A stretch of DNA of 64,000 nucleotides from Micropterus salmoides (Eukaryota; Chordata; Actinopteri; Centrarchiformes; Centrarchidae). This document shows positions 34,960 through 62,400 of this stretch, one piece after another. Under the pieces are notes generated by a model. The model was not told the DNA's origin. It worked only from the letters and a program-made list of their open reading frames with translations, and ran no database searches. A program made the translations under genes and the position numbers. Position 1 is the first letter of the stretch. Every line of letters begins with the position of its first letter. Where the stretch lies: positions 9,380,384 through 9,444,383 of the forward strand of contig NW_024040485.1 in assembly GCF_014851395.1 (NCBI RefSeq). Direction: 5' to 3'.

Positions 34960-35867
34960 ACTGTCTCTTGTGGTCTTTTTCTCTCTTGTGGGTTGTTTTG
35001 AGACTCTCCGTGTCTCTTTGAAGTTTTTTTGAGTCACTTTGGTTAATATGAGTGACTCTGTGTCTCTTTGTGGTTGTTTTGAGTCTCTTTGGTCATTATG
35101 AGTGGCTTTTTGTCTCTTTGAAGTTGTTTTGAGTCACTTTGGTTAATATGAGTGACTCTGTGTCTCTTTGTGGTTGTTTTGAGTCTCTTTGGTCATTATG
35201 AGTGGCTTTTTGTCTCTTTGAAGTCGTTTTGAGTCACTTTGGTTAATATGAGTGACTCTGTGTCTCTTTGTGGTTGTTTTGAGTCTCTTTGGTCATTATG
35301 AGTGGCTTTGTGTCTCTTTGAAGTTGTTTTGAGTCACTTTGGTTAATATGAGTGACTCTGTGTCTCTTTGAAGTTGTTTTGAGTCTCTTTGGTCATTATG
35401 AGTGGCTTTTTGTCTCTTTGTGGTTGTTTTGAGTCTCTTTGGTCATTATGAGTGGCTTTGTGTCTCTTTGTGGATATTTTGAATGTCTTTGGTCATTATT
35501 AGTGGCTTTGTTTCTCTTTGTGGTTGTTATGAGTCTCTTTGGACATTATGAGAGACTTTGATTCTCTTTGTGGGTGTTTTGTGTGGCTTTGAAGTCGTTT
35601 TGAGTCTCTGGTCCTTGCAAGTGTCTTTGTGTCTCTTTGTGGTTGCTTTGCATGTCTTTGTAGTAGTTTTAAGTCGCTTTATGGTATTTTTAAATTTCTT
35701 TTTATGGTTGTTTTGTGTCTCTGAAGTCATTTTGAGTCTCTGGTCCTCGCAAGTGTCTTTGTGTCTCTTTGTGGACGTTTTGAGTCACACTGTGGTTTTT
35801 CTGTGTCTCTTGGAAGTTGATGAGAGTCTCTTTGAAGTCTTTTTTGCTTCACTTTGTGGTTGTTTTA
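34960..35867 (+). repeat. 50-bp minisatellite with 100-bp higher-order units
   Basis: The monomer contains GTGTCTCTTTGTGGTTGTTT and GAGTCTCTTTGGTCATTATG. From 35041 to 35491 the marker GGTTAATATG or GGTCATTATG recurs at exactly 50-bp steps. The two monomer types alternate, giving a 100-bp period (GGTTAATATG at 35041, 35141, 35241, 35341). Each monomer also splits into two CTCTTTG-centred halves of about 25 bp. The flanks (34960-35040 and 35500-35867) are increasingly diverged and lose the register. The strand is strongly G/T-rich, so open frames across it are artefacts. Confidence 0.95.
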
Positions 35868-38800
35868 GCACAAACACAGGACATTATTCAAAATATGGCC
35901 CCTGAGAGCCCCCTGACACTTTGGGGTCTCTGGGAATGTGGCCGGTAGGCACATTCTGTAATTCATATATGCACACAACAAACCATTTAGTTATATAATT
36001 ATTGAAAATATCAACATGTACTGTGTTAAAGTCTTAAGCCCAGATGAATGACAGGGGGACAACACAATTAACTTTTCTTGGCTTTTCATTATTTTCTTTT
36101 ACTTTGAGTAATATATATCTCTGATGCTCATTGCAGCCGACATAAATTACAGAGCAGCTCTCCATGCATGTGTCCATATGTTGTCTCCGTGCTTCTGGAC
36201 TTCAGCTCAGGGAACATCTGGTGTGAACTCTCCCTGAAGCTCACCTCACATCAAGCCTCAGCAGCAGGAGCAGCTCCCCATCTCCTCCATCTCCCTTCCT
36301 TCCACACTCCGACTCATCGTGCTCCCCCGGTCTCCATGTGTGAACAGAAATTATTCAGCAGCAGTCCTGCAATGAAATATGAAACCATCCCTGGCGCCAC
36401 ATCGCCTGTAGCTCTGACCAGCTGGAACATTCTGTGAAGAGAAAAGATAAGACCTTCAGCTTCCATGAACATGTGCCAAAGAGTCATTCCTGCTGCCCAG
36501 CAGAGAGTCTTCAAGGTGCTTCTGCAGCCTGCATAGACAAACCAGTGCATTTGGAGCTAATAAAAGCCTAATATCACACTTTTTAAGGATTGGGATTCCT
36601 GTAGCTAAAAAGCTCTAAAAAGCTCTGAACCTGCAGTTGTTAATGCAAGAAATTTTATTTGTTTTTTGTTACATAGTGAATTGCTAATTAGTCGTCCAAG
36701 GCTGTATTTCTGGGACTGAAGTGAATTGCCTAGAGATCCATGTTGTTTGCATAATATATGCTCAATTACAACACCCTATTATTTTTCAAGAGCAGCATAA
36801 TACCAAACTGAAAAGCATCTTTTCACTGACCTCTTGTGGTTGAAAGCTTGCAGAATGTGGTCAGATGTGGGCTCTGTTGAACCTGATGCCCAGATGTCAG
36901 GTCAGGTCCCAGTAATACAGTAGTAGCAGTAGTGTCAGGTTTCACCTCTACATCACTGCAGCAAGACAACTTCAACCAGGTAAAATAAGAATTTCTTTAC
37001 AAAGAGTGATGAAATTAGCTCCTACTGTTCTCATTTCGCTAAACAATCAGTGCAAATTAAATAAAGCCCCACAGAGGTCCATCAAACAATTTTATGTAAG
37101 CTATGTCATTTCAATCCTTCCCATAGGGATGTTACAGACAGACAGTTAAAAAAATAAAATAAAAAATCAGTACTCTCAAGCTTATATGCAGGAATGTGAC
37201 TGAAGGCTTGATTCTTTGGACGTTAGCCTTAAAATGTCTGGTGAATTAGCTGGAATGTTTGAGATTATCTCCTCTTTAGTGCTGCTGATGTGCCCTAAAG
37301 CAATGTGTGCACAGTTGAAAGAGCTATAATTCTTCTGTTGCTTTCAGGGTTTTAAACCCCAGTTTTATGACTGTTGGCAGTTGGAGCCATTGAATGGCTG
37401 AAGAAATGTTAAATAAATGAAAGAATGCACAGTAAGAAAACATGCAAGAAACAAATGTCCAAAAAAAATAACTTAAGCTAAAACAACAAGCTGCTGATTA
37501 CTGTATTATATTTTTATATAACCTCACCTGCCACCTTAATGTTGTTTACCTTCATATTAATAAAGACATTTCCACCATAAATTGGTGCAAAAAATTTCTC
37601 CAGATTGCAGGAAATCAAATATTTAATGCTCAAAGTCTTCTGTGGGAAGACCCCCAGACCCCCCTCATTAATATATTTCAGCATCGAATATTTATTCAAA
37701 ATACTGTTAAAATATATTCTCATCTCGTACCGAATGTGCCGTCACAAGTGACGCCCCAACCAGCAAACTTTTGAAATGTTGAACTATAGTTGTTCTGCAT
37801 GAAAGTTATGATTATGACAAGTTAGTACTTAGCATTAACAAATCTGAGACTAAATACCACGTAGAGCATTTTTCTTGCACAATAATTTAATAAATGAAAG
37901 GCAGGCAGACCACCCAAATAAAGTGTGATCTGTAAACAGGGGGAATCCCACACCCCCCCATGCAAATCGCACCCTGCATGTATCATTGTACATGTTAAAT
38001 GTCTCAGTTAATTGCTTCCCTTCTGCTTATGCAGTTATTTTAGAAGAAAGTAGAAAAATCCAAATGAATAAGAAGGCACTTACCTGCACAGAGGCTCCGC
38101 CAGATTTGACTGATATTAGCGTTGTCCCATTTCATTATCATCAGTATTTACATACTGTGTATGTATATTAAGTTTTCACAAAATACTGTTTTTGCAGTTA
38201 GTATATTATAAATGTATGTACATTACATAACCTTTAAAAAAAAAATTCTAACAGGAAATAATCCAAGACTTGATGGATATCCATCAAATTAACTACGGAC
38301 ATATTTTGGAATGCCACTTTCACTTTAAATTTATAAACAGAAAACTAAATTTGTTTCCAAAGATGTAATACTATTTTGTTTTGTTTTCTGAGGTGTTCCC
38401 AGAGCTGTCAACCACCAATTAACAATGTATTTATTACTAAATAAATAACCATTTATGCAATGCATTATGGGAGAACAGCACAACAGCACACTCAGAAATC
38501 AAGCAGATTTATTATGCAAGCTGATATTGGGAGTAGGTTTGTCACTTTTCCAGTGCAAACGCACTACATCTTACACTACAAAGTGTAACTGACATACAAA
38601 TTCTCCAGAAACCACAGAAACATTGTCCATTATGTATTTACTTTCCCACCTCAAACAAGGCAGTTCACCTTCTTCTACGTTCAACTGTAAACTTGAAGAG
38701 CCACTTTGCTAATCAGCCCTCTGTGTATGATTTAAGTCTTTGTTACTGTGCTGCAGGTCCTTGACATGCTCAGGTCAGTCTTTGTTCTAACTCTGAAAAC

Positions 38801-39449
38801 AAGCTCAAGTCTATTCAGGCTGATCACTCAGTATAAAGACTAAAAGCTAAGTGTCATCCAGGTTTATTCTGCATATTTTGATATAAAAATAATTTGTAAG
38901 AATATGACATGTCAAGAATATTTTGAAAATGAGTGAGCTGATGTGCTAAATGAAAAGAAAATAAGATTTCTTCAAGTTTATACTGCTTGTGAATCTTATT
39001 TAAAAATGACAGGGAACAACTTCACAATATATAGCATGCCAATACAATACCACTTGCTACAGTCTCAAAGCTTTACAAGAGTTAAATAAACACCTCTCTA
39101 ACATATTAAACATTTTATATAACCACCCTCATAGAGGTAGTATTTATTGCAGGGCTGCTGTATTAAATTACATATTACATATAATTACATATATTTATAC
39201 AAGTGTTATACTACAAATTGTCATGAATTACATCAAAATAAAAATGGTAAACTTAATTGAAGTGCAAGTGCCAACTGCACCCCTGCATTTATACTGTTCT
39301 GTTTAAAGGCGCCCTATTATAGCATCCTTAAAATAAGTATTTCTTATTTTATATACATACACTATATGATCTCAGTTGAATAAAATCATTGTCAGAATAA
39401 TTTTGTTTTTTTTCAAGGAGTAAAAAAATATTTTAGCCTAATACCATTT
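35868..39449. other. Intergenic stretch
   Basis: No supported exon. Sequence is AT-rich, and open frames at 36168-36437 and 37514-37723 have no recognised domain. I see no clear transposon. Confidence 0.5.
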
Positions 39450-40097
39450 CAACAACTCACTACCAACTTGTCTTATATGGACGCATGGTCAAGACACGTC
39501 GGCGTCAGTTTGTAACGCACTGGGGATCCCCATAGAGTGTAGTTCAACTCTGTGGGGGAAGCCCTGAAGCTTCAGATAAAGGTAGGTATATAATATTCAA
39601 CAGAAAAGATTGGGTAAGGAGGTGGATGGGGGCCAGAAACCGGACTTTCAACCGGGAGACTGGTGTTTGTTTCCCGTGTGAAAGACAAACTCAACATGTT
39701 TGTTATGTTACTTAAATAAATGTTACGTAGCATTACGTAAATGTAACGTAGGTTACATAAATTGAATAAGTTACGCAAGTAATGTTACTTGACTTACGTT
39801 AACTGACAAACATAATTATTTTAACCCAAACCATATTTTCGTAACCCTAACCAGTTCTTTGTTGCCTAAACCTAACCAAATTGCAATGTTTCTTAACTTT
39901 AACAACGTGCCATTTCAAAATGGTGTTTTCACAGCGTTAACGTTTTATTTGGGAAGTCTAACCTGACGTTACATATTTATTGTTGCTAAAAAAATAAAAA
40001 AAAATATGCTAAAGAGGTACCCAAGGTGTTTAAAAGTGACGCCAAAGGGTCCTGACAAAGCGTCCATATGTGACGAGTCGGGAGTGAGAATGTGTTG
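39450..40097. mobile_element. Long-inverted-repeat (foldback-type) DNA element
   Basis: The left arm runs CAACAACTCACTACCAACTT, then ATATGGACGCATGGTCAAGA and CGGCGTCAGTTTGTAACGCA. The right arm read on the minus strand gives CAACACATTCTCACTCCCGA, then ATATGGACGCTTTGTCAGGA and TGGCGTCACTTTTAAACACC. The arms are thus about 80 bp. The 490-bp interior holds clustered TTACGT-type motifs and CCTAAACCTAACC segments but no transposase. It is non-autonomous by structure and the superfamily is not assigned. Confidence 0.75.
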
Positions 40098-40874
40098 GTC
40101 ACAATGCATAATTTGTTTCTCTCACAGAAACTCTAATAAAATCTGCCATTAAGAGAAATTTACAGCATTTCTGCAAAGTCCCAAGTCAGGCGGTTTACCT
40201 GTCTGTGGTGTTGTTGTCCAATCAGGGTCCTGCATTGTGATTGTTCAGCCTGTGATAGATTTAAAAATCATTCAACATATATGCTTCACACCAAACTATA
40301 CCCATTTGAAAAAAAGCCATCATTCCTATCACAGACACAGTATAACTGAAGAAAAAGACCTAAAAAACTAATCAATACTGTGGCACCTTTAAAAAGTTGT
40401 CAACACAGAAGTGATGGTGTTGTTCCAAATCTCTCCAGTAGATGTTCCCCTAATGTCATCTTTTCCAGCTTCACTCAGAAAAGAAGCAGACATAGATAAT
40501 CCAATGTTTATATTGTAGATACATTTATATACTATCTTTTTTCTTTACAATGAAATTAATCTGTCACACAAGAGGACCAAAAAAAAAGCACACAATACAG
40601 TCATTAAACCAAACCTACAGAACCTATGATTGTCACTTACTGCAAGTCACAAAAAAAGTACATACTGTGAATAAATAATCTACAGAAATATGTACAATAT
40701 GCACAACAAGAATTCAATGGAAGTGCAAATAAAGCTTTGGATCCCTGTACAGGAAATAAGGTAAGCAGATGTAGACTGAGCCAGCTGTCCCCAACATACA
40801 GAATGAAGCAATAATCATATAGAAGTCATACATTTACAGGACATTTAGTAACATTTAGGCTTTGAGCTCCTGCC
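40098..40874. other. Region beyond the likely ptprm 3' end
   Basis: AT-rich sequence with no exon. It could hold extra 3' UTR if a distal poly(A) site is used. Confidence 0.4.
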
Positions 40875-41379
40875 TTTAATGACTTTTAATAATGAGCTGA
40901 GAAAAAACTGAAGTCAGAGAGAATAAAATGAAAACATTACATTATGTACAGTGTATCGCATTCCACGGAAAACTGGAAAGTATTTAATGCTTGTCGTCCA
41001 ATGAGGATCAAGGCAACAACCACGGGACTACAGGCAGCTGAAAGAGATAGAGGCAGAGAGAAAGAGGGATCCAGAGAGGAGGCGACTCACCGTAGAGGGG
41101 AAAAAAACCCTCATTGTGTTCCTGCTGGCTTCCTTAGCCGGTACTGACAGAAACTGGCTGAGATATTTAACACTGTACAACTCTGCTACCTTTCCCATCT
41201 AGACCAACTGAAGACCAGAAGAACAAGAACAGAGCTGGTCAGAGGAGCTGCATGTATAGTCGTGTGTGTACCTCGCTCCTGTCGTTTCAGTAACACACAC
41301 ACACACCCACACACACTTAGAACAATGCACACATGTGAGCTGCAGTCTTTAAGTCTCTGGTGGGTTCAGTAGCTCCGAG
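40875..41379 (-). other. Probable ptprm 3' UTR
   Basis: Minus-strand sequence directly after the ptprm stop codon. Two ATTAAA variants (40875-40880 and 40885-40890) are the nearest poly(A)-like signals, giving a 3' UTR of about 500 nt. A (CA)n tract lies at about 41296-41320. No canonical AATAAA was seen nearby, so the end is uncertain. Confidence 0.35.
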
Positions 41380-57288
<15,909 letters not shown>

Positions 57289-57934
57289 CTTAAAGAGTGA
57301 GAGAGACGGAAATGTTAATTTACCACAAAAAAACTAGGGAAAAGTTTTTTGAGCCTCTGCTTTGTGAAACTCTTAATGCGGCAGAAATGGCTGAGTATAC
57401 ACGTGGACATGGTTTTTGAAGAACTTTATTTTCTTTTGCTTCTCCTCAAACAAAAATAATCCCTCTAAATCATCACTGATTAATTTAATGACACACTAGA
57501 ACTGTGTGGCGATGTCTGTATCTGCAAAGACCCTGCCCTCTGCCTGTAGCTACTTTCTTATTGTTCTGTGTTCGGGACGTTTCTGGGCGTCAACCTTTGG
57601 GCACTGTGCGAGGTGCGACGTCGGGACTCTGCGAAAACGTAGCGAGCGGGTTACATTGCTGTTTCTGTCTCTCTCGTCTGCTCTTGGTCTGTGTCACTGA
57701 TGTATAAAGAGCTCCTGGTCTGTTTGACTAGAGCCACACAGACAGACAGGATGAAGCACGGCATCAGATGCATTCACACAAAATCCGGCAATAAGGCTTC
57801 CTTTCTGCAAGGTTGTATGCTGGTATGCGGAGGTTGGCCCGTGTTTATTTGGGCTTATTTTTGACTATAGGGCATTTTTCTAGAAAATTACCACCAAGAC
57901 TAAAAAAGAAGAGTCTAATCTATCGATGCAAGGG

Positions 57935-58590
57935 CCTACACTTTATGGCAAAAATATGTGAACACTCAAACAAAGTATGTTGTCAGCTGAACATTACACC
58001 TATGTGTTTTAGTGATCTATTTCCAAAACCATGGGCATTAAAATACTGCTATAGAAGCCTCCAGTCAACAGGGAAGACTTTCCACAAGATCTTGAAACCT
58101 GGCTGCAGGAATTTTCTCGAGTCCACTAAAACATTAATGAGGTCGGCCACGGGTGTTGGGCGATAAGGTCTGGCTCACAGTGGGTGTTCAGTTCATCCCT
58201 AAACTGTTGGACGGCGGTTGAAGTCAGAGATCCGTGCATTACAGTTCTGAGAAAACCATTTCTTTATGGACCTGGCTTTGTGCATGGGGGTGTTGTCATG
58301 TTGAAAGGGCCTTCCCAAAACCTTCTGTCAGCACAAGGTTGGAAGCACACTATTGTCTAAAATATCACTGTCTGCTGGAGTATTAAGATTTCCCTAAATT
58401 GGAATTAGGGGGTGTAGCCCAAATCATGAAATAACAGCCCCAGACGAATACTACAGTACACAAGACTGCAAGTAGGGATGTCCACACTCTGTTCTGCTCA
58501 TATCCATGTAATCCTTCATAGTACCAGCAGCCTGTGAACGTTCTACACAGTGCCAGTGTCCCGCGGGCCGGACAGAGTGGTAAAAAGTGA
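57935..58590 (-). mobile_element. Tc1-like transposon remnant
   Basis: The left end reads CTACACTTTATGGCAAAAATA, close to the CACTATATGGCCAAAAGTAT ends of fish Tc1-like elements. Inside are GACTTTCCACAAGATCTTGA, TTGGGCGATAAGGTCTGGCT, TTTATGGACCTGGCTTTGTG, AAGGGCCTTCCC and GGAAGCACACTATTGTCTAA, in the order known for the transposase gene read on the minus strand. The frame is broken many times and the right end is missing. It is a dead copy in a ptprm intron. Confidence 0.7.
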
Positions 58591-59259
58591 ATTTTATAAA
58601 TTTTATAAACTGTAATATACAGAATATTCCATCTTTCCCCTTCTCAATCTCACACTATATTTTTCTTGATGATGATTTTTTCCCTCCTGTTTGATTGAAT
58701 GTACAATTAGTCACTGCTTTCACTTACATATATTCATTGTATGTAATGCTTACTGTGTTTACGTAAACGCCGTGGCAACATGTTTTTTTTTATCTTTCTT
58801 CTGTCCCCGTCTTCAGAGGCAGATCAACTTACACAAAAGATAAACAGAAAGGTTTTGGAGGTATTACAGAAGCAGTGCAGTTTATAGACCATTTTCTCCT
58901 CCATTTTCACTCCTCGGATTGGGCATTGAAAAACATGTCAAATCTGATTTATTTATAGTGCTTCCTACAACAGATTCCTTGCAAAGTGCTTACTCTACAA
59001 AAGAGGGCTTAAATACAGATGAGAGAGTACAAATAAATCACATATTTAAAGATGAGGCTAAAGCCTGTGTTTATGTGTGTGTGTGTGTAAAGTGTGTGCA
59101 AAGCTCAAAGTAATTAGGACTACATCACACCTCATCTGTTCAACACCAACCTTTCCACCGAACCAGACCCAAACGTGTCTGGTGAACATCAAAATAAATG
59201 AGCAGCGAGCCACAGAATGCCTCCAATATTTAAAACTTCACTGAGCAATAACTGTGGAT

Positions 59260-59420
59260 TGATAGGAATTTAATTATTATTCTGGTTAATTAAAATTATT
59301 AATATTAGTTTTAATCAAGCACCAAGTGGGAAAAAAAATTACTTCTGACAAATTAATTAGTGAATGCAAATCTCTGCAGTTGTGCATTCTCGTGCCTTGG
59401 CCCAAATTACCTGGAGACAT
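59260..59420. promoter_or_regulatory. Possible conserved non-coding element
   Basis: A repeat-free, TAAT-rich block with several TTAATTA cores and a perfect octamer ATGCAAAT (59364-59371). This composition is common in developmental enhancers. No alignment is available, so this is a guess from composition. Confidence 0.25.
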
Positions 59421-62400
59421 GACAAATTATGCAGACACACAGAGACACAAGCTAAGACATAACATGGCACAGACACAAACTTGAATATTAGTGTTTTTCT
59501 TCCTTGTCATATATGTGGTAAGTAAATTAAATAACTTTTAGGCCCCTGAAACAAGTCATGTAAAACAACTGAGTCACTTTTATTGTTGACAGTGTTTATG
59601 GCTGACAACATTTGGTCAGTCTCTTAGTTTTGATGTAAAATTCAACTCTGACATTTTCATTTAAAACATTTGTCACTGACTTTCACAAAACACTTGCATG
59701 TTTACAGTACATTTTTTGGGGGCATTTTCTGCATCTACGCGGGAGTGGATATTTGAGCAGTGACAGGAAACAAGGGGAGTTTGAGAGAGGGAAGACATGC
59801 AAGAACATCACCAGCTGAAATTGACGTCCCCGTGCTGAATATTACTGAATTGTAAATTCGCTGTTTTACTAGTTAAGCAGGAAAAAGCATGCCACAGTGG
59901 CTTCACTTATTCAAACACTGATGGCGGCAGCAGCCACCGCACTGGCCTGGCCATTGGTAGGAACAATTTGGTGTTCAGTGTCCTGCTCAAGGAAACATTA
60001 GGGTTATCTGATTGGCATCAGCTGTTTCATACATGCTTCACAACCACTGGCTCATTCAGCTGCGTGGCTAATGACGTGCAATCATATTCATGTGGGCGCA
60101 CAGTGCAAACATTAAACTGACATTACTCATTATTACTCTGCTAATATGATTATGCCTTAACATAGTTTGCTGCCGCGGCTCCCCCTCCCCACCCCATCCT
60201 CTCCTTATGTGCTTTATTTTAGTATTGTTGATTTAACTAAGATTCATTTAGGTACACTGAGGGGCTCTCCTACAAGATCCTCATTGTTGCTTAGATTCCC
60301 TGAGAGCTCCCTCAAAGAGCATAATCAATGATCAACACCTTGACGTGTGCCTGACTGAACTACACTGCTTGCTTGGTTGAAGAAACACATTTGGTGCTGC
60401 ACTTCATAAAATTAATTTTTTCTGTGGCATCTGGTAGCTACGTGGTTAAAACACATATCATAAAACTGCAAAATGCTGGTTCGACCCCTCCCGTCTGTAC
60501 ATCTGTCAAATTAAAATATTAAATAAAGTCAAAAATGCATATAAACTGTATGTAAATGTTCTGTAACGTATTGGAGAAGGTACTAGACACCAGTTGCAGC
60601 AGCTCCAGCATCCTTTTCTATTGTTGTTATGTTTGTGTTTCTTATTGGCTTCTGTCTCCTGCAACAACCTAATTTCCCTCAGGGCATCAGCAAAGTGTCA
60701 TCACCATTTTAATCACTTGATTGATCAAGCCTTGTTTCATTTGCTTTCAGTGGTGCCTAAACAGTTCTCGACTGTCTATCCTCTAACTGTACTCAAGTAC
60801 AGCCTCATTTGACATCGTTTAAAACACTTAAATCTTTCACATACTCCACAATGAAAATTTAGGAGACTTCTTACTAGAAAAAGAGAAACGATTCAAAATT
60901 AGGCATCAGCTCCACAATCATGTTTCTGCTGCCAGCCGGTTCATGTGTCTCTCTTTGGAAAACAAGAACATTTTGTATTGAGTATAATGGTTGTATATTT
61001 GAAAAATTGACTTCTGCTGACTTCCTTCCATCCCAATTCGATATCTAGAAATTTGGAACAAAATATCTTCCATTTGCATTCCCACATTTCCTCTGCTTTG
61101 CATGAGGTTTGTCTCAGTTTTAACTGTAGGACCAGAATCTCCAAGTCCAGTCACTTCCACTGTTTCCAATAATTACCCAACTTGATTGAACCACCCACTC
61201 TTCTCCCTCCTACACTTGTCCCCGAGGGAGGATACACACTCCTGAGAAGTTTGGGAGAGGGAGACTGAGAAGGAGGACAGCTGGTGTGTAGGACTTCAGT
61301 AACACAATAACACTTGGCATTATATGGTAAATCATCCAATGGGAGGCTCCTGCCAAGCTTCAGCCAGCCAATTTACATTTCCATATGCATGAAGAGATGG
61401 AGAATAGGTGAGGAGGAGATGCTGGGCAGCGCTTGATGGCAGTCAGAAGGAAGTGAGCATGGCTCTTGATGAATAGGTGTAGAAGAACACACAGATCTCA
61501 AACACAATTTGACAGCTTTCATGTGGAAGTGGTGGAGACTTTCAAGAGTTTAGCTGACATTTTGGTGACAGTCAGAAGGAAGTTGGAAATTTCACAGGCT
61601 CATTGTTTTGTGTTTCTACCAATCTTCACTGAAAAATAGCTTGATTTGTAAATTTTTTGGGAATCCAAAAGTTGTTGTGGCTCCTGCTGCAAGTTCACAC
61701 TGATCAGTGTAGTCAATGAGTAGCAAATGAGTTTTTTTGTGATGTTTACATCTAAATAAAAAACAATGCCATAAGTAAGGAGAAAATCCAAGAAATACCA
61801 GATCTAAGTAGTATAAAAGTTGTCGGTGAATTCAAAACAATACAGTAACAACTTAGATTAGATTAAACATTGTTACACTAAAAACTAATTTACAGCTGTA
61901 ACCGTTTTGGTAAGCACTGACAAAAAACATCATCCTGATGACTGGGGTCCCAGATGAATCAACACTCAAATGGATTGTTCTGCAGGACAATGACAAACAA
62001 TGTTTTACATGGAGCTATGTGCTGTAACTGGACATACGCCATCTGCAGCAATTAGCTTTTCCATTTCTGTTTGTGTATAGATTAAACAACACAATGAAAC
62101 ATGTTAATTACTGAGCTTTGGTGTGTGGATTTTCAAACTTTAGAGCTAGCTGTTTCTCCCTGCTTCCATCACACTAATCACCTGCCGGTTGTAGCTCCAC
62201 AGTTAGTGTACAGACTTGACAGTGCGAGTAAGCATGTCGAAACAGTTCCTTTAAACTACAGATTGAACCATGCAAATGCTATTTTCTAATTAAACGTTTA
62301 GCAGCTTTTTAAATAATCAAAATAAACCACCAACACATTTCTGGATTTTTTCACAAATTAAAACTCTAGACTTAAGTCGTACTTACCAAAAGAGGACTCA

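Noticed and set aside
34960..35867. CRISPR-like or coding repeat array, including open frames on both strands
   Set aside because: There are no unique spacers, and the frames are by-products of a G/T-rich minisatellite in a vertebrate genome.
39840..39880. Interstitial telomeric repeat
   Set aside because: CCCTAACC and CCTAAACCTAACC occur but not as a tandem TTAGGG array; they belong to the inverted-repeat element.
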